Positions 45,299 through 53,863 of a stretch of DNA of 64,000 bases are shown here, piece by piece. The DNA is from Bacillota bacterium. Lineage in GTDB: Bacteria > Bacillota > Clostridia > Lachnospirales > Lachnospiraceae. The number at the start of each line of letters is the position of its first letter. Position 1 is the first letter of the stretch. The notes beneath the pieces are model-generated. The model ran no database searches and had not been told where the DNA came from. It was given only the letters and a program-made list of their open reading frames with translations. Both the position numbers and the translations under genes were made by a program. Location of the stretch: the NCBI GenBank assembly GCA_023399055.1, contig JAEWQV010000014.1, positions 496,001 through 560,000 of the forward strand, given 5' to 3'.

Positions 45299-47563
45299 TT
45301 ATTGCTCCTCCACTCCGAATTCTAATACGGAAGGATTTCCATCCTTATCCCAGTCCAATAAGAAAGTCGCCCAGCCCAACTGGTGTGCTAAACCAGCTTC
45401 TCCATGCAGATATTCCTTAGCCAAAAGATAGTTCCGTCCATTTTTTTCTACTATATCAAATAATGTAAAACCACGGGTGTTGCCTCCGGCTAAATAGTTT
45501 TCTCTCATATTCTGTGCTATTTTATTTCCATCTGAATCCACAGCATTATCCGCATTAAACTCAATTGTCTTTCCTAAACCATCACAAACTGCCTTATATT
45601 TATTATCCCCTTTTCCAAATAAGACATTTACCACATAGCCTTCGTCTATGATGTCTTCAAATCCCTCTAAGTCTCCTCTTGGAAAGGCCATTGGAACAAT
45701 GTTATTGTCCTTATATTTAAAAATATATTTTGCCACAGAACCGTTTCCACCATTACCACCAGTGTCAAGACTACAAATAATTTCTATCTTTCCATCATTG
45801 TCTATATCACCAGAAAGAATCTGGCGAAAAGCCATATAATAATTGCCGTCATTTAACTCTTTTACATAGGCTGCATCCTTATTCATGTAAACTCCCAGAT
45901 ATGCTTTCGGGTAATCCTCTGTGGTAATTGCTCCATTTTGTAAGGTCAATAAAATCACTAGATCCAAAGTACCTTCCTGATCCAAGTCTGCATAATTAAT
46001 ACCTCGAAGGTCATAACTTCCTTCTGCATAAGGAATATCGGTAGTTACTTGCTTATACCAAGCTTCACTATCTTGCGTTGTCATACCCGATTGAAGGCTT
46101 AAAGTATCCCAGCTATCTTTTAAGGCATTATCTTCTGGGACAGATATTTCACTTGCATTATTAATTGCATAAATCTGATAGCCTTCCTCGTCAAAGGTTT
46201 CTAACCACAAACTACCATTACCCAAACCAACACCATACATATTTTCAACTATATTACTAGTAGCTAAAACGGAAGTCTTTAGCTCCTGTGTGATTATTTG
46301 GTCATAAGCTAATAAGAAATCGTCCTCATTTTGCATAACTTTTTCTTGTCCGTCTAGATTTAACTTAATTGGGTATTTTATAAGTGCTGCAAAACCAGAC
46401 TTATTATCATCTCCAAGATACTTCATAACTAGTTCTATAAACTCTTCTTTGCTTAGTTTTGTGATATCCACTGGCACTTCCTCTATCGTTGCAGGGGTTG
46501 GTGCTGCTGTTGGTTGTGGACTAACCTCTGGAGTAACCGTTACTTCATTGGCATTGGGATTTTTATCCTTATTCCCTTCTTTTCCTGGTACTGTAAGAAA
46601 ACAAGAAGCACACAATCCAATAATAAAAATTAATAAAATGCTTAGTACTAGCTTTGGTTTTCGTAATTTCATAATATGTTTAATCCTACTTTCTGTATTC
46701 GTTTCACCAAAGGAAACAATTATAGCCAATTTACTTTGTTTCATTGCAAAATTAAGAAGTGTTTGTGAATATTCCTTCTTAACTTTGATATCTGCATGCT
46801 TTAACACCGCTTCATCACAAAACATTTCTCTATCCTGATTCATAAGATATACTGCCAACCACACCAATGGGTTCCACCAGTGCAGACATAAAGCGATTAT
46901 TTGCAGGATGCGAAGTTGAGGATCAAAATGTCTAATATGACAGCGTTCATGATTTACAATATAAGTTCTATCTGCTCCAAAGATTCCAAAGGGGAGGTAG
47001 ATGCGTGGCTTGAAGCACCCCATTACAAAGGGGGAGTGAATACGATCGCATTCCCAGGCTCCGTCACGAGTAATAACCGCTGTTCGAAGTAAATATTTCA
47101 TTCTTGCATATTGAACAATATGAAGAATACTCATGATTGTTATGCCAAATATAGCAATAGCAAAAAGAATTACTTCAAAACTCCATTTCACAGCAAATGT
47201 ATTATCTGTAACATTTGACGGTGTCGATGGATTATAAATTGGAGTCGTATTAATGGGTTCATTTCCGGTTTGTATTCCATCATAATCATTATTATTGTCA
47301 ATCACACTATCCGGAAGGTTAATCGGTGCAGAAGGCTGGTTTTGCACTGTGGTCACTATTGAATTACTGTCCATCTGCGGTATTAAACTAAAACTACTTT
47401 CAATAAAAATCGGGCATATAAGCCTTAGTAGTACCAATCCCCATAATAAACAGGTGTAGATTTTCGGTAGCTTTTTAATAAGAAATCTGATAGCTAAAAC
47501 TACAACTATGAGGATAGAAGCCTGAAGACTCATTCTGATTAGAATTTCTAATAAATTCATCAT
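45299..47563 (-). CDS. BlaR1-like M56 membrane metallopeptidase with a non-PBP sensor domain
   Basis: 754 residues. The N-terminal 320 residues have four membrane helices and the gluzincin motif HERCH (His205 onward) with FCDEAVL further on, as in BlaR1/MecR1. The final helix of this part (about 300-320) leads to an outer domain of about 430 residues. In place of the penicillin-binding domain of BlaR1 there is a low-complexity linker and a domain with FG-GAP-like calcium loops such as GDIDNDGKIEI and DLDQEGTLDL. It therefore probably senses something other than beta-lactams. Its start overlaps the blaI-like stop (ATGA). Confidence 0.85.
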   Translation of the reverse strand: MMNLLEILIRMSLQASILIVVVLAIRFLIKKLPKIYTCLLWGLVLLRLICPIFIESSFSLIPQMDSNSIVTTVQNQPSAPINLPDSVIDNNNDYDGIQTGNEPINTTPIYNPSTPSNVTDNTFAVKWSFEVILFAIAIFGITIMSILHIVQYARMKYLLRTAVITRDGAWECDRIHSPFVMGCFKPRIYLPFGIFGADRTYIVNHERCHIRHFDPQLRILQIIALCLHWWNPLVWLAVYLMNQDREMFCDEAVLKHADIKVKKEYSQTLLNFAMKQSKLAIIVSFGETNTESRIKHIMKLRKPKLVLSILLIFIIGLCASCFLTVPGKEGNKDKNPNANEVTVTPEVSPQPTAAPTPATIEEVPVDITKLSKEEFIELVMKYLGDDNKSGFAALIKYPIKLNLDGQEKVMQNEDDFLLAYDQIITQELKTSVLATSNIVENMYGVGLGNGSLWLETFDEEGYQIYAINNASEISVPEDNALKDSWDTLSLQSGMTTQDSEAWYKQVTTDIPYAEGSYDLRGINYADLDQEGTLDLVILLTLQNGAITTEDYPKAYLGVYMNKDAAYVKELNDGNYYMAFRQILSGDIDNDGKIEIICSLDTGGNGGNGSVAKYIFKYKDNNIVPMAFPRGDLEGFEDIIDEGYVVNVLFGKGDNKYKAVCDGLGKTIEFNADNAVDSDGNKIAQNMRENYLAGGNTRGFTLFDIVEKNGRNYLLAKEYLHGEAGLAHQLGWATFLLDWDKDGNPSVLEFGVEEQ

Positions 47564-47922
47564 ATACTTTCCGAAGCCTCCTCAATCATCTTTTTAATTC
47601 TATCTGCTTCTTCCCTTGAAATTTTTCTATCCCGAAGAAAGGTAGCAAATAATTGAGGTATGTCTCCACCAAAGGTTTTCTCTAAGAACATATCGCTTTC
47701 CTGCCTTATAATCTGTTCTCTGGCTACTAAGGTAGATACAATGGTATTTTTACTTTCAACTATCCTCTTTTCTGTCAGTTTCTTTATCACCGTATATGTA
47801 GTAGACTTTTTCCAGCCGAGTTTTTCTTCACAGATTTTGACCAATTCTGGTGAACTTATGGGTTCCATTTCCCAAAGTATTAATAAAAATCGATATTCAC
47901 TCTCAAAAATTGTGTATTGCAT
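47560..47922 (-). CDS. BlaI/MecI-family repressor
   Basis: 120 residues from MQYTIFESEYR. The winged helix (about 5-75) contains SSPELVKICEEKLGWKKSTTY (part ELVKICEEKLGWKKSTTY), a BlaI hallmark. The C-terminal dimerisation helices carry the region that M56 proteases inactivate in the Bla/Mec system. It is coupled to the M56 gene by a 4-base overlap. Two operators and a promoter lie directly upstream, consistent with autorepression. Confidence 0.92.
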   Translation of the reverse strand: MQYTIFESEYRFLLILWEMEPISSPELVKICEEKLGWKKSTTYTVIKKLTEKRIVESKNTIVSTLVAREQIIRQESDMFLEKTFGGDIPQLFATFLRDRKISREEADRIKKMIEEASESI

Positions 47923-47939
47923 CCTTACACCCTCTTTCC

Positions 47940-47998
47940 AGTCTATTGCAATCGACTGATGATATATCCAGTCTATCATAATAGACTAAAGGTGTCAA
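47940..47998 (-). promoter_or_regulatory. blaI-like promoter with two operators
   Basis: TTGACA (47998-47993), 17 bases, TAGACT (47975-47970) on the minus strand. Operator 2, AGTCTAT-CATA-ATAGACT (47970-47987), is perfect and spans the -10 and spacer. Operator 1, AGTCTAT-TGCA-ATCGACT (47940-47957), has one mismatch and lies downstream. Their centres are 30 bp apart, about three helical turns. Confidence 0.8.
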
Positions 47999-48049
47999 TG
48001 AATAGATTTTAATATCGAATAAACGTTGTGAATTGAGTTAATCAATAAA

Positions 48050-48114
48050 AGAACGGACTATAGATTTCATAAATACAGTTTGAGTCTGTAGATAGAAATT
48101 CTATTGTCCGTTCT
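48050..48114 (-). terminator. Terminator of the lipoprotein gene
   Basis: Arms 48050-48068 and 48095-48114 pair over about 18 positions with one mismatch and one bulge, loop 26 bases, exiting into TTTTATTG on the minus strand, about 90 bp past the stop. Confidence 0.65.
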
Positions 48115-48205
48115 AATATTTCTCTTATATACATTTATAAATCTTATCTTTAATATATTCTATCTTACATCCCCACGTATTATATCTTAATTCTTAAAAA
48201 TACCC

Positions 48206-49333
48206 TTATTTAGTTTCTAGAGAATAGTCCAGAGTAACAATACTGCTGTTATACTGTATACCATCCCACTGTGTAAAGGTAAGTTCTTCTCCAGAGATAC
48301 TCCAACAGGTGGTAACATTCTCAACATCCACAGCAACCTGTGTAGCTTTCCCTGTTAATAAATCATATACCATCAAGGCACCAACAGAGTTCGTATTTCC
48401 TTCGCTCTTACTGTAATAAGCAACTAATTGTTGATTCGGAGACCAAGATGCTCCGCCAAGCTCAACACCTTCAGCAATTGTTTTAACATTTGTACCATCC
48501 AAATCACTGATTACCAGCGCTTGTTTTGAACCATTATACTGTAAAACTAATAATTGGTTATTTTCAGGAGAAGGATATACACTCACTACACTAGCAATCC
48601 CAAGGTTTTTAGTTTCCTTTGTAGATAGATTGTAAGACATTAACGTATTATCATCTGCAGTATTGTAATAAATGGTATCGCCTATTTTATCAATGATATA
48701 AATAGCTTTTTGGTCAAATTCAGGTATTGTTGTAATCTTCCCTTCCATATCTGCATAATAAGCGCCACTTGTATATCCTGCTCCGATTACGGTTGAATCC
48801 TCTGCCCATTTGGCACTACCGGCACTACCTAAATTACCAAATCCTTCTCCTGTAAGTGTAAAGCTTTCTAAGGTCTCTAGATTTAATACATAATAGGTTG
48901 CATCACCCAAGCTGTAACCAGAGTAGATCAGGTTTTTCTTATCTGGCGAAAGTTTAGCCCCACCAAGATTAAGGTCTTGCTCTGCTTTTAACAGCTTGAA
49001 TTCCTTGGTCTTAATATTATACAGATATAAGCTTCTTGGATAGGAGTCTGATAATTCTGTCAAACTCATTTTATCTAAGGTATCATTTTCTTTTGATACA
49101 ATTACTGTTTCGGCATCCAACCAATCAGAAATTTCCATCTTATCAAGGTTCTCGATATTTCCTATCGTTAATCCAGGTTCTTCTACGTCTGTAGTATCCT
49201 CATCAACAATGGTGATTGTTCCACCAGTATCCGGTAAGTCTACTTTGTTGTCTTCATTTTTTACGCTACATCCTGTAGCTGTCATTAGTAAAATAAGTGC
49301 GCACATAACCTGTGCTATTCTCTTCTTCTTCAT
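48206..49333 (-). CDS. Beta-propeller-like lipoprotein
   Basis: 375 residues. The signal peptide ends in the lipobox TATGC, so it is anchored outside the membrane. Repeated blades such as KLSPDKKNLIYSGYSLGD, YPSPENNQLLVLQYNG and SWSPNQQLVAYYSK are the TolB/WD40-like pattern of a six- or seven-blade propeller. No catalytic motif. Start placed at MKKKRIAQ by GGAGGATATAGAT. It lies 174 bp beyond the histidine kinase gene in the same direction and may be an accessory sensor for it. Confidence 0.82.
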   Translation of the reverse strand: MKKKRIAQVMCALILLMTATGCSVKNEDNKVDLPDTGGTITIVDEDTTDVEEPGLTIGNIENLDKMEISDWLDAETVIVSKENDTLDKMSLTELSDSYPRSLYLYNIKTKEFKLLKAEQDLNLGGAKLSPDKKNLIYSGYSLGDATYYVLNLETLESFTLTGEGFGNLGSAGSAKWAEDSTVIGAGYTSGAYYADMEGKITTIPEFDQKAIYIIDKIGDTIYYNTADDNTLMSYNLSTKETKNLGIASVVSVYPSPENNQLLVLQYNGSKQALVISDLDGTNVKTIAEGVELGGASWSPNQQLVAYYSKSEGNTNSVGALMVYDLLTGKATQVAVDVENVTTCWSISGEELTFTQWDGIQYNSSIVTLDYSLETK

Positions 49334-49507
49334 ATCTATATCCTCCATTCATTTGAAAGCCTACTAGTTAAGATCTGGAAGTAATCTACTTCGCAGTTCT
49401 TTTGTGCGAAGGGTGTTTTTCTCTTCACATCACTTCCATGAACTAAGATTAACAAGAAAATGTTTCAATACAATATACGTTTATATCCACTCTGTAAACA
49501 ATTGTTT

Positions 49508-50974
49508 CTAAATTGTAAACATGGAGGCAGCAGGCAAGGTTACTCTAAAACTACTCCCCCGTGCTCCTGTAGTTAGTAATATTACGTTACCACCCATTGC
49601 TTCTGCATGTTTTCTGACTAAAGATAACCCTAAGCCAGCTCCGCCACTTTCTCTGGCCCTATTTTTGTCTACCATATAAAAAGGTTCAAAAATCTTATCC
49701 CTTAATTCCGATGGTATCCCAATACCCGTATCGGTAATTTCAATATTCACTTGATTATTCGATACATAGGTTTTAACGGAGATAGTTCCATTTGCCTGAT
49801 TATATTTAATTGCATTATCTAAAAGATTAATTAATACAATGGTTAAACTGTCCCTATCTCCTTCGATATATGCTTCATTCAGTTCAACACTGAGACTAAT
49901 GCCGAACTTGTCCATTTTTCCTTTCAGACTACGGAGCACAGACTCTATCACATGTTTAATCGAAAGCTTTTCCAGCTGTTGTTCAAAATCAAACTTTTCT
50001 AGTGCTGATAACTGTAACACCTTGTCCACCATTTCGTATAAACGCCCAGTTTCACTTTTGATATTAGTGGTTGCTGTTTGCAATAATTCCTCATCATCCG
50101 GATACATTTCTAATAAATCAAGATATGCTTTAATAGAAGTCAACGGGGTCTTAAATTCATGGGTAACATTTCCGATAAACTGTTTTTGCTGTTTATCAAG
50201 AACTGATAATTTCTCAACTGCTAATTTAAGCTTATCCTGTTCCGCTTCTAATCCCTGAATGGTACTGCTAATTTGTGCACCCATTGCATGAATTCCTTTG
50301 CTTAATTTGCCGATTTCATCTCTTCGTTTTAAGATTGTAGTCTCATATTGTCCTTCTTTTATTTGATCAACCATTCGGTCCAGTTTCATAATACCTTTCG
50401 CAAAGGAACCAAAGAAAAAATTACCTAATAAAAAGCTAAGTAGAAATAAACCTGCTCCAATATACAGAAAAAGTCTTAGGATATTATGATAAAAATCCTG
50501 TTGTTCCTCAAGAGAATAATAAAATTGTACTACCCCCACCTGCTCTTTACCGATAGTTAATGGAGATAGATAATATAAAGCGTCTTCTACTGTGAGATAG
50601 ACTTTTTTATTATTAAGGGCATATTGAAGAGTTCTTTTGATGTTTTCCGATTCCGTATCTGTTATTTTTTTGCTGACCAATTCTCCTTCTTCATTGTAGA
50701 TAACCAGTGCCAAACCACTGATTGCTTCCAATTGCTCTGCGAAGGATTGTCCTTTCTCTTTAAGAAAGGTGTCTGGCAACTTATTATCTTCGGATAAAAT
50801 TCTTTGAAGTAGATAAGTATTTGCTGTTTTTGCTTGTTGTGACAAATATTGCTCATACTGGTCTTTCTGATTATCCTTAATTCCCCGTAAAACCAGAATA
50901 CTTAAAATTGCAACCACTAATAGCAATAAAACAGCAAGAAATAGACTGAACTTTAGCTTTATACTAATTCTCAC
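49508..50974 (-). CDS. Sensor histidine kinase with HAMP domain
   Basis: 488 residues. Membrane helices at about 8-30 and 167-190 enclose an extracellular sensor of about 135 residues. HAMP (about 190-245) precedes the phosphoacceptor box NVTHEFKTPLTSIKAYLDL and the ATPase motifs NLLDNAIKYN, TDTGIGIP and GGAGLGLSL. It overlaps the response-regulator gene by 11 bases. Confidence 0.93.
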   Translation of the reverse strand: MRISIKLKFSLFLAVLLLLVVAILSILVLRGIKDNQKDQYEQYLSQQAKTANTYLLQRILSEDNKLPDTFLKEKGQSFAEQLEAISGLALVIYNEEGELVSKKITDTESENIKRTLQYALNNKKVYLTVEDALYYLSPLTIGKEQVGVVQFYYSLEEQQDFYHNILRLFLYIGAGLFLLSFLLGNFFFGSFAKGIMKLDRMVDQIKEGQYETTILKRRDEIGKLSKGIHAMGAQISSTIQGLEAEQDKLKLAVEKLSVLDKQQKQFIGNVTHEFKTPLTSIKAYLDLLEMYPDDEELLQTATTNIKSETGRLYEMVDKVLQLSALEKFDFEQQLEKLSIKHVIESVLRSLKGKMDKFGISLSVELNEAYIEGDRDSLTIVLINLLDNAIKYNQANGTISVKTYVSNNQVNIEITDTGIGIPSELRDKIFEPFYMVDKNRARESGGAGLGLSLVRKHAEAMGGNVILLTTGARGSSFRVTLPAASMFTI

Positions 50975-51662
50975 TATTCCCTCCTACCGCCTTATAACCT
51001 ATTCCATAAACAGTTTGAATTATATTTTCATATTCTACCCCAAGCTTTTTTCTAACCCTTTGAACATGAATGTCTACAGTTCTTGTTCCTCCGAAATAAT
51101 CCATACTCCAAATTTGGCTAAGCAGCTGCTCTCTGGTATATACCCTGTTAGGACTGGATATTAAAAGAGCTAATATATCAAATTCTTTAGGTGTCAAATC
51201 AAGCGCTTTCCCTCCCGCGTAAGCAGTACGCTTTTCCTTATGGAGCTCAACTCCTCCCAGGATTATTTCGTCTGACTCCTGTTTTTTCTCTACTTTTTGC
51301 ATTCTACGAAGCAGAGATTTTAAACGTGCCAATAACTCTCTCATATCAAAGGGTTTTGTTAAATAATCATCCGCACCTAGTTCAAGCCCCAGTATTTTGT
51401 TAATAATATCCTCTTTGGCGGTTACCATAATAACTCCTATACTATCCTTCTTATCTTGGAGCTTCTTAAGAATGTCATAACCATCCATACCAGGCAGCAT
51501 AACATCTAAAATAATTGCATCCGGTTGAAATGCCTTTAGCTTTTCCAGGGCTTCTCCACCATGATAAACCACTTCTGTTATATAGTTTTCTCGTTTTAAA
51601 GCATAGACAATCGCATCCGCTATCTTTTTCTCATCCTCTATTACTAGAATTTTTTCATTCAT
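50964..51662 (-). CDS. OmpR/PhoB-family response regulator
   Basis: 232 residues. The receiver has the pocket VIEDE and Asp53 in IILDVMLPGMDG, then Lys in YLTKPFDMRELLARL. The C-terminal winged helix ends SMDYFGGTRTVDIHVQRVRKKLG (recognition part TRTVDIHVQRVRKKLG). Its ATG at 51662 lies within a longer frame; the spacing to AAAGGG is about 13 bases, so the start is less sure than others here. It is transcribed with its kinase. Confidence 0.92.
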   Translation of the reverse strand: MNEKILVIEDEKKIADAIVYALKRENYITEVVYHGGEALEKLKAFQPDAIILDVMLPGMDGYDILKKLQDKKDSIGVIMVTAKEDIINKILGLELGADDYLTKPFDMRELLARLKSLLRRMQKVEKKQESDEIILGGVELHKEKRTAYAGGKALDLTPKEFDILALLISSPNRVYTREQLLSQIWSMDYFGGTRTVDIHVQRVRKKLGVEYENIIQTVYGIGYKAVGGNSEN

Positions 51663-52129
51663 TGCAGCACCAACCCTTTCTTGCAAACTATTCTTCTTAC
51701 AATATATTTCAATCCTACTATTTAAAAATTGTATTTGTTTCTAATTGAGAATAAACCATACGAAACGAAGTTGTCTCTCTTGTGATAATTAAAAATTATC
51801 CTCAACGGCAGATATCATATACTAATTAAAACTTTATACCTTATTTTAACACAATTTCTATTCCTTGTCAGTTATTAGTAATCCTATGTATCATTGTTAC
51901 CTATTGCTATCGTTATATTACTAGATATAATCGAAACCGAATAATCTATATTAAATCCATAATACTACCTTTATTATATAAAAGTATCCTAGATTGGCAA
52001 TTAGCAGCTGTTATTTTAAGTGTGGATTACCATTAGCTAATGAATAATTTCATTATTTATATTTTCATCTGCCATGTTTCGTAGTAAACTGTATGAAGTA
52101 TTTGCACCTACGAGAAAGGAGTTATTTAA
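51663..52129. other. Divergent 467-bp regulatory gap
   Basis: No gene seen. It holds the promoters of the two-component operon (minus) and the ABC exporter (plus). A perfect 7-3-7 palindrome, GATAATT-AAA-AATTATC, is at 51784-51800. A stem TTTCGTAG with CTACGAgAAA (52077-52117) ends at the exporter's ribosome-binding site AAAGGAG and could mask it. The rest is AT-rich with no clear signal. Confidence 0.4.
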
Positions 52130-53863
52130 ATGAAACAAATGTTATCCTACCTAAAGGGTTATCGAAAAGAAAGCATATTAGCACCTGCTTTTAAGATGCT
52201 AGAGGCTACCTTTGATTTACTTGTACCTTTGGTAATGGCTTCTATAATTAATATCGGTATTGCGGACAAAAATACCAATTATATAGTTAGACAATGTGGT
52301 ATATTAGTAATTCTCGGCATCATCGGACTTATCTGTAGTATAACTGCTCAATATTTTGCCTCAAAAGCTGCAGTGGGTTATGCAACCGCATTACGTCGCT
52401 CCCTTTTTAAGCATATACAGTCTCTCGGATTTTCAGAAATGGATACCTGGGGAACCAGTACTCTAATTACTCGCATGACAAGCGATACCAACCAGGTAAT
52501 GAATGGTCTCAATCTATTCTTACGTTTATTCCTGCGTAGTCCATTTATCGTATTTGGAAGTTTAATTATGGCATTTCATATTAATCCAAATGCAGCGATA
52601 ATTTTCGTGGTGGTAATTCCCCTCCTTTCTCTTATTGTCTTTGGCATTATGTTCTACACCATGCCATTATATAAAAAGGTTCAGGGCAGGCTTGACCAAC
52701 TACTTGGCATCACCAGAGAAAACCTGTCCGGAGTTCGTGTCATTCGAACCTTTAACAAAGAACAGAGTGAAGTTACACGATTTGAAATGGCGAATTCGTT
52801 ATTCACAGCTTTACAGCAAAAGGTCGGACGCATATCAGGGCTAATGAATCCAGTTACCTTTATTGTAGCTAATCTTGGTATCATCGCCATATTATATAAC
52901 GGTGCTATCAATGTTAATCTTGGCGATATGAAAACAGGGGATGTAATTGCTCTTGTAAGCTATATGAGCCAGATTTTAATTGAGCTTGTGAAACTTGCAA
53001 ACTTAATTATTCAGATAACAAAGGGTGTTGCGTGTGCTGGAAGAATACAGACAATATTTCAAACCAAGACTGATATGGAATTTCATGCTTCTATAAATAA
53101 TAATTCTTCACTAATTGCAACGGAATCCGTTCGTTTTAATAATGTTTCACTTACTTATAAAGGGGCGAGTGATAATAGCCTGAATGATATCAGTTTTCGT
53201 GTAATCCCGGGACAAACTATTGGTATTATCGGTGGTACCGGCAGCGGTAAATCAAGCCTTATTAACCTAATACCCAGATTTTACGATGCAACCTCTGGAA
53301 CCGTTACACTCTTTGGAAAATCAGTAAAAGATTATAGCAAGAACGAGTTACGTGACTTAGTTGGGGTTGTCATGCAAAAGGCGCTTCTATTTAAAGGCAC
53401 AATACGCTCTAATCTCTTACTTGGTAATGAATCCGCTACTGACGAAGAGCTATGGCAGGCACTCTCTATCGCTCAATCTGACAATTTTGTTAAAGATAAA
53501 AAATATGGTCTGGAGGATCCGGTGGAACAGGGTGGTCGAAATCTTTCCGGTGGACAAAAACAACGCCTAACAATCGCACGTGCTCTTGTTAAAAATCCTA
53601 AAATATTAATACTCGACGACAGCTCCAGTGCACTTGATTATGCTACTGATGCTGCTTTACGTAAAGCACTTCGTGGCCTACCAAAGTCAATGACTGTATT
53701 CATCGTAAGCCAAAGAGCCTCCAGCGTTATGCAGGCTGATCAAATACTTGTACTGGAAGATGGAGCTTTAGTAGGTACCGGTAACCATGAAGAACTCCTT
53801 GAAAACTGCACTAACTACAAAGAGATCTATGATAGTCAGTATAGAAATGGGGGTGAGCAATAA
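52130..53863 (+). CDS. Heterodimeric ABC exporter, subunit with the degenerate ATP site
   Basis: 577 residues: six membrane helices (about 15-310) and a nucleotide-binding domain. Walker A GGTGSGKSS and signature LSGGQKQR are standard, but the catalytic Glu after Walker B is Asp (ILDDSSSALD) and the switch His is Gln (IVSQRAS). Such a subunit pairs with a complete partner, as in BmrCD-type drug exporters. Its stop overlaps the next gene's ATG. A clear AAAGGAG precedes the ATG. Confidence 0.92.
   Translation: MKQMLSYLKGYRKESILAPAFKMLEATFDLLVPLVMASIINIGIADKNTNYIVRQCGILVILGIIGLICSITAQYFASKAAVGYATALRRSLFKHIQSLGFSEMDTWGTSTLITRMTSDTNQVMNGLNLFLRLFLRSPFIVFGSLIMAFHINPNAAIIFVVVIPLLSLIVFGIMFYTMPLYKKVQGRLDQLLGITRENLSGVRVIRTFNKEQSEVTRFEMANSLFTALQQKVGRISGLMNPVTFIVANLGIIAILYNGAINVNLGDMKTGDVIALVSYMSQILIELVKLANLIIQITKGVACAGRIQTIFQTKTDMEFHASINNNSSLIATESVRFNNVSLTYKGASDNSLNDISFRVIPGQTIGIIGGTGSGKSSLINLIPRFYDATSGTVTLFGKSVKDYSKNELRDLVGVVMQKALLFKGTIRSNLLLGNESATDEELWQALSIAQSDNFVKDKKYGLEDPVEQGGRNLSGGQKQRLTIARALVKNPKILILDDSSSALDYATDAALRKALRGLPKSMTVFIVSQRASSVMQADQILVLEDGALVGTGNHEELLENCTNYKEIYDSQYRNGGEQ

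Noticed and set aside
46449..46838. Plus-strand frame of 129 codons
   Set aside because: Lies wholly inside the M56 gene in antisense, with no start signal or protein-like features.
49389..49411. Hairpin CTTCGCA/TGCGAAG as terminator of the second sensor kinase gene
   Set aside because: Stem is only 7 bp and the minus-strand exit has no T-run, so I do not call it.
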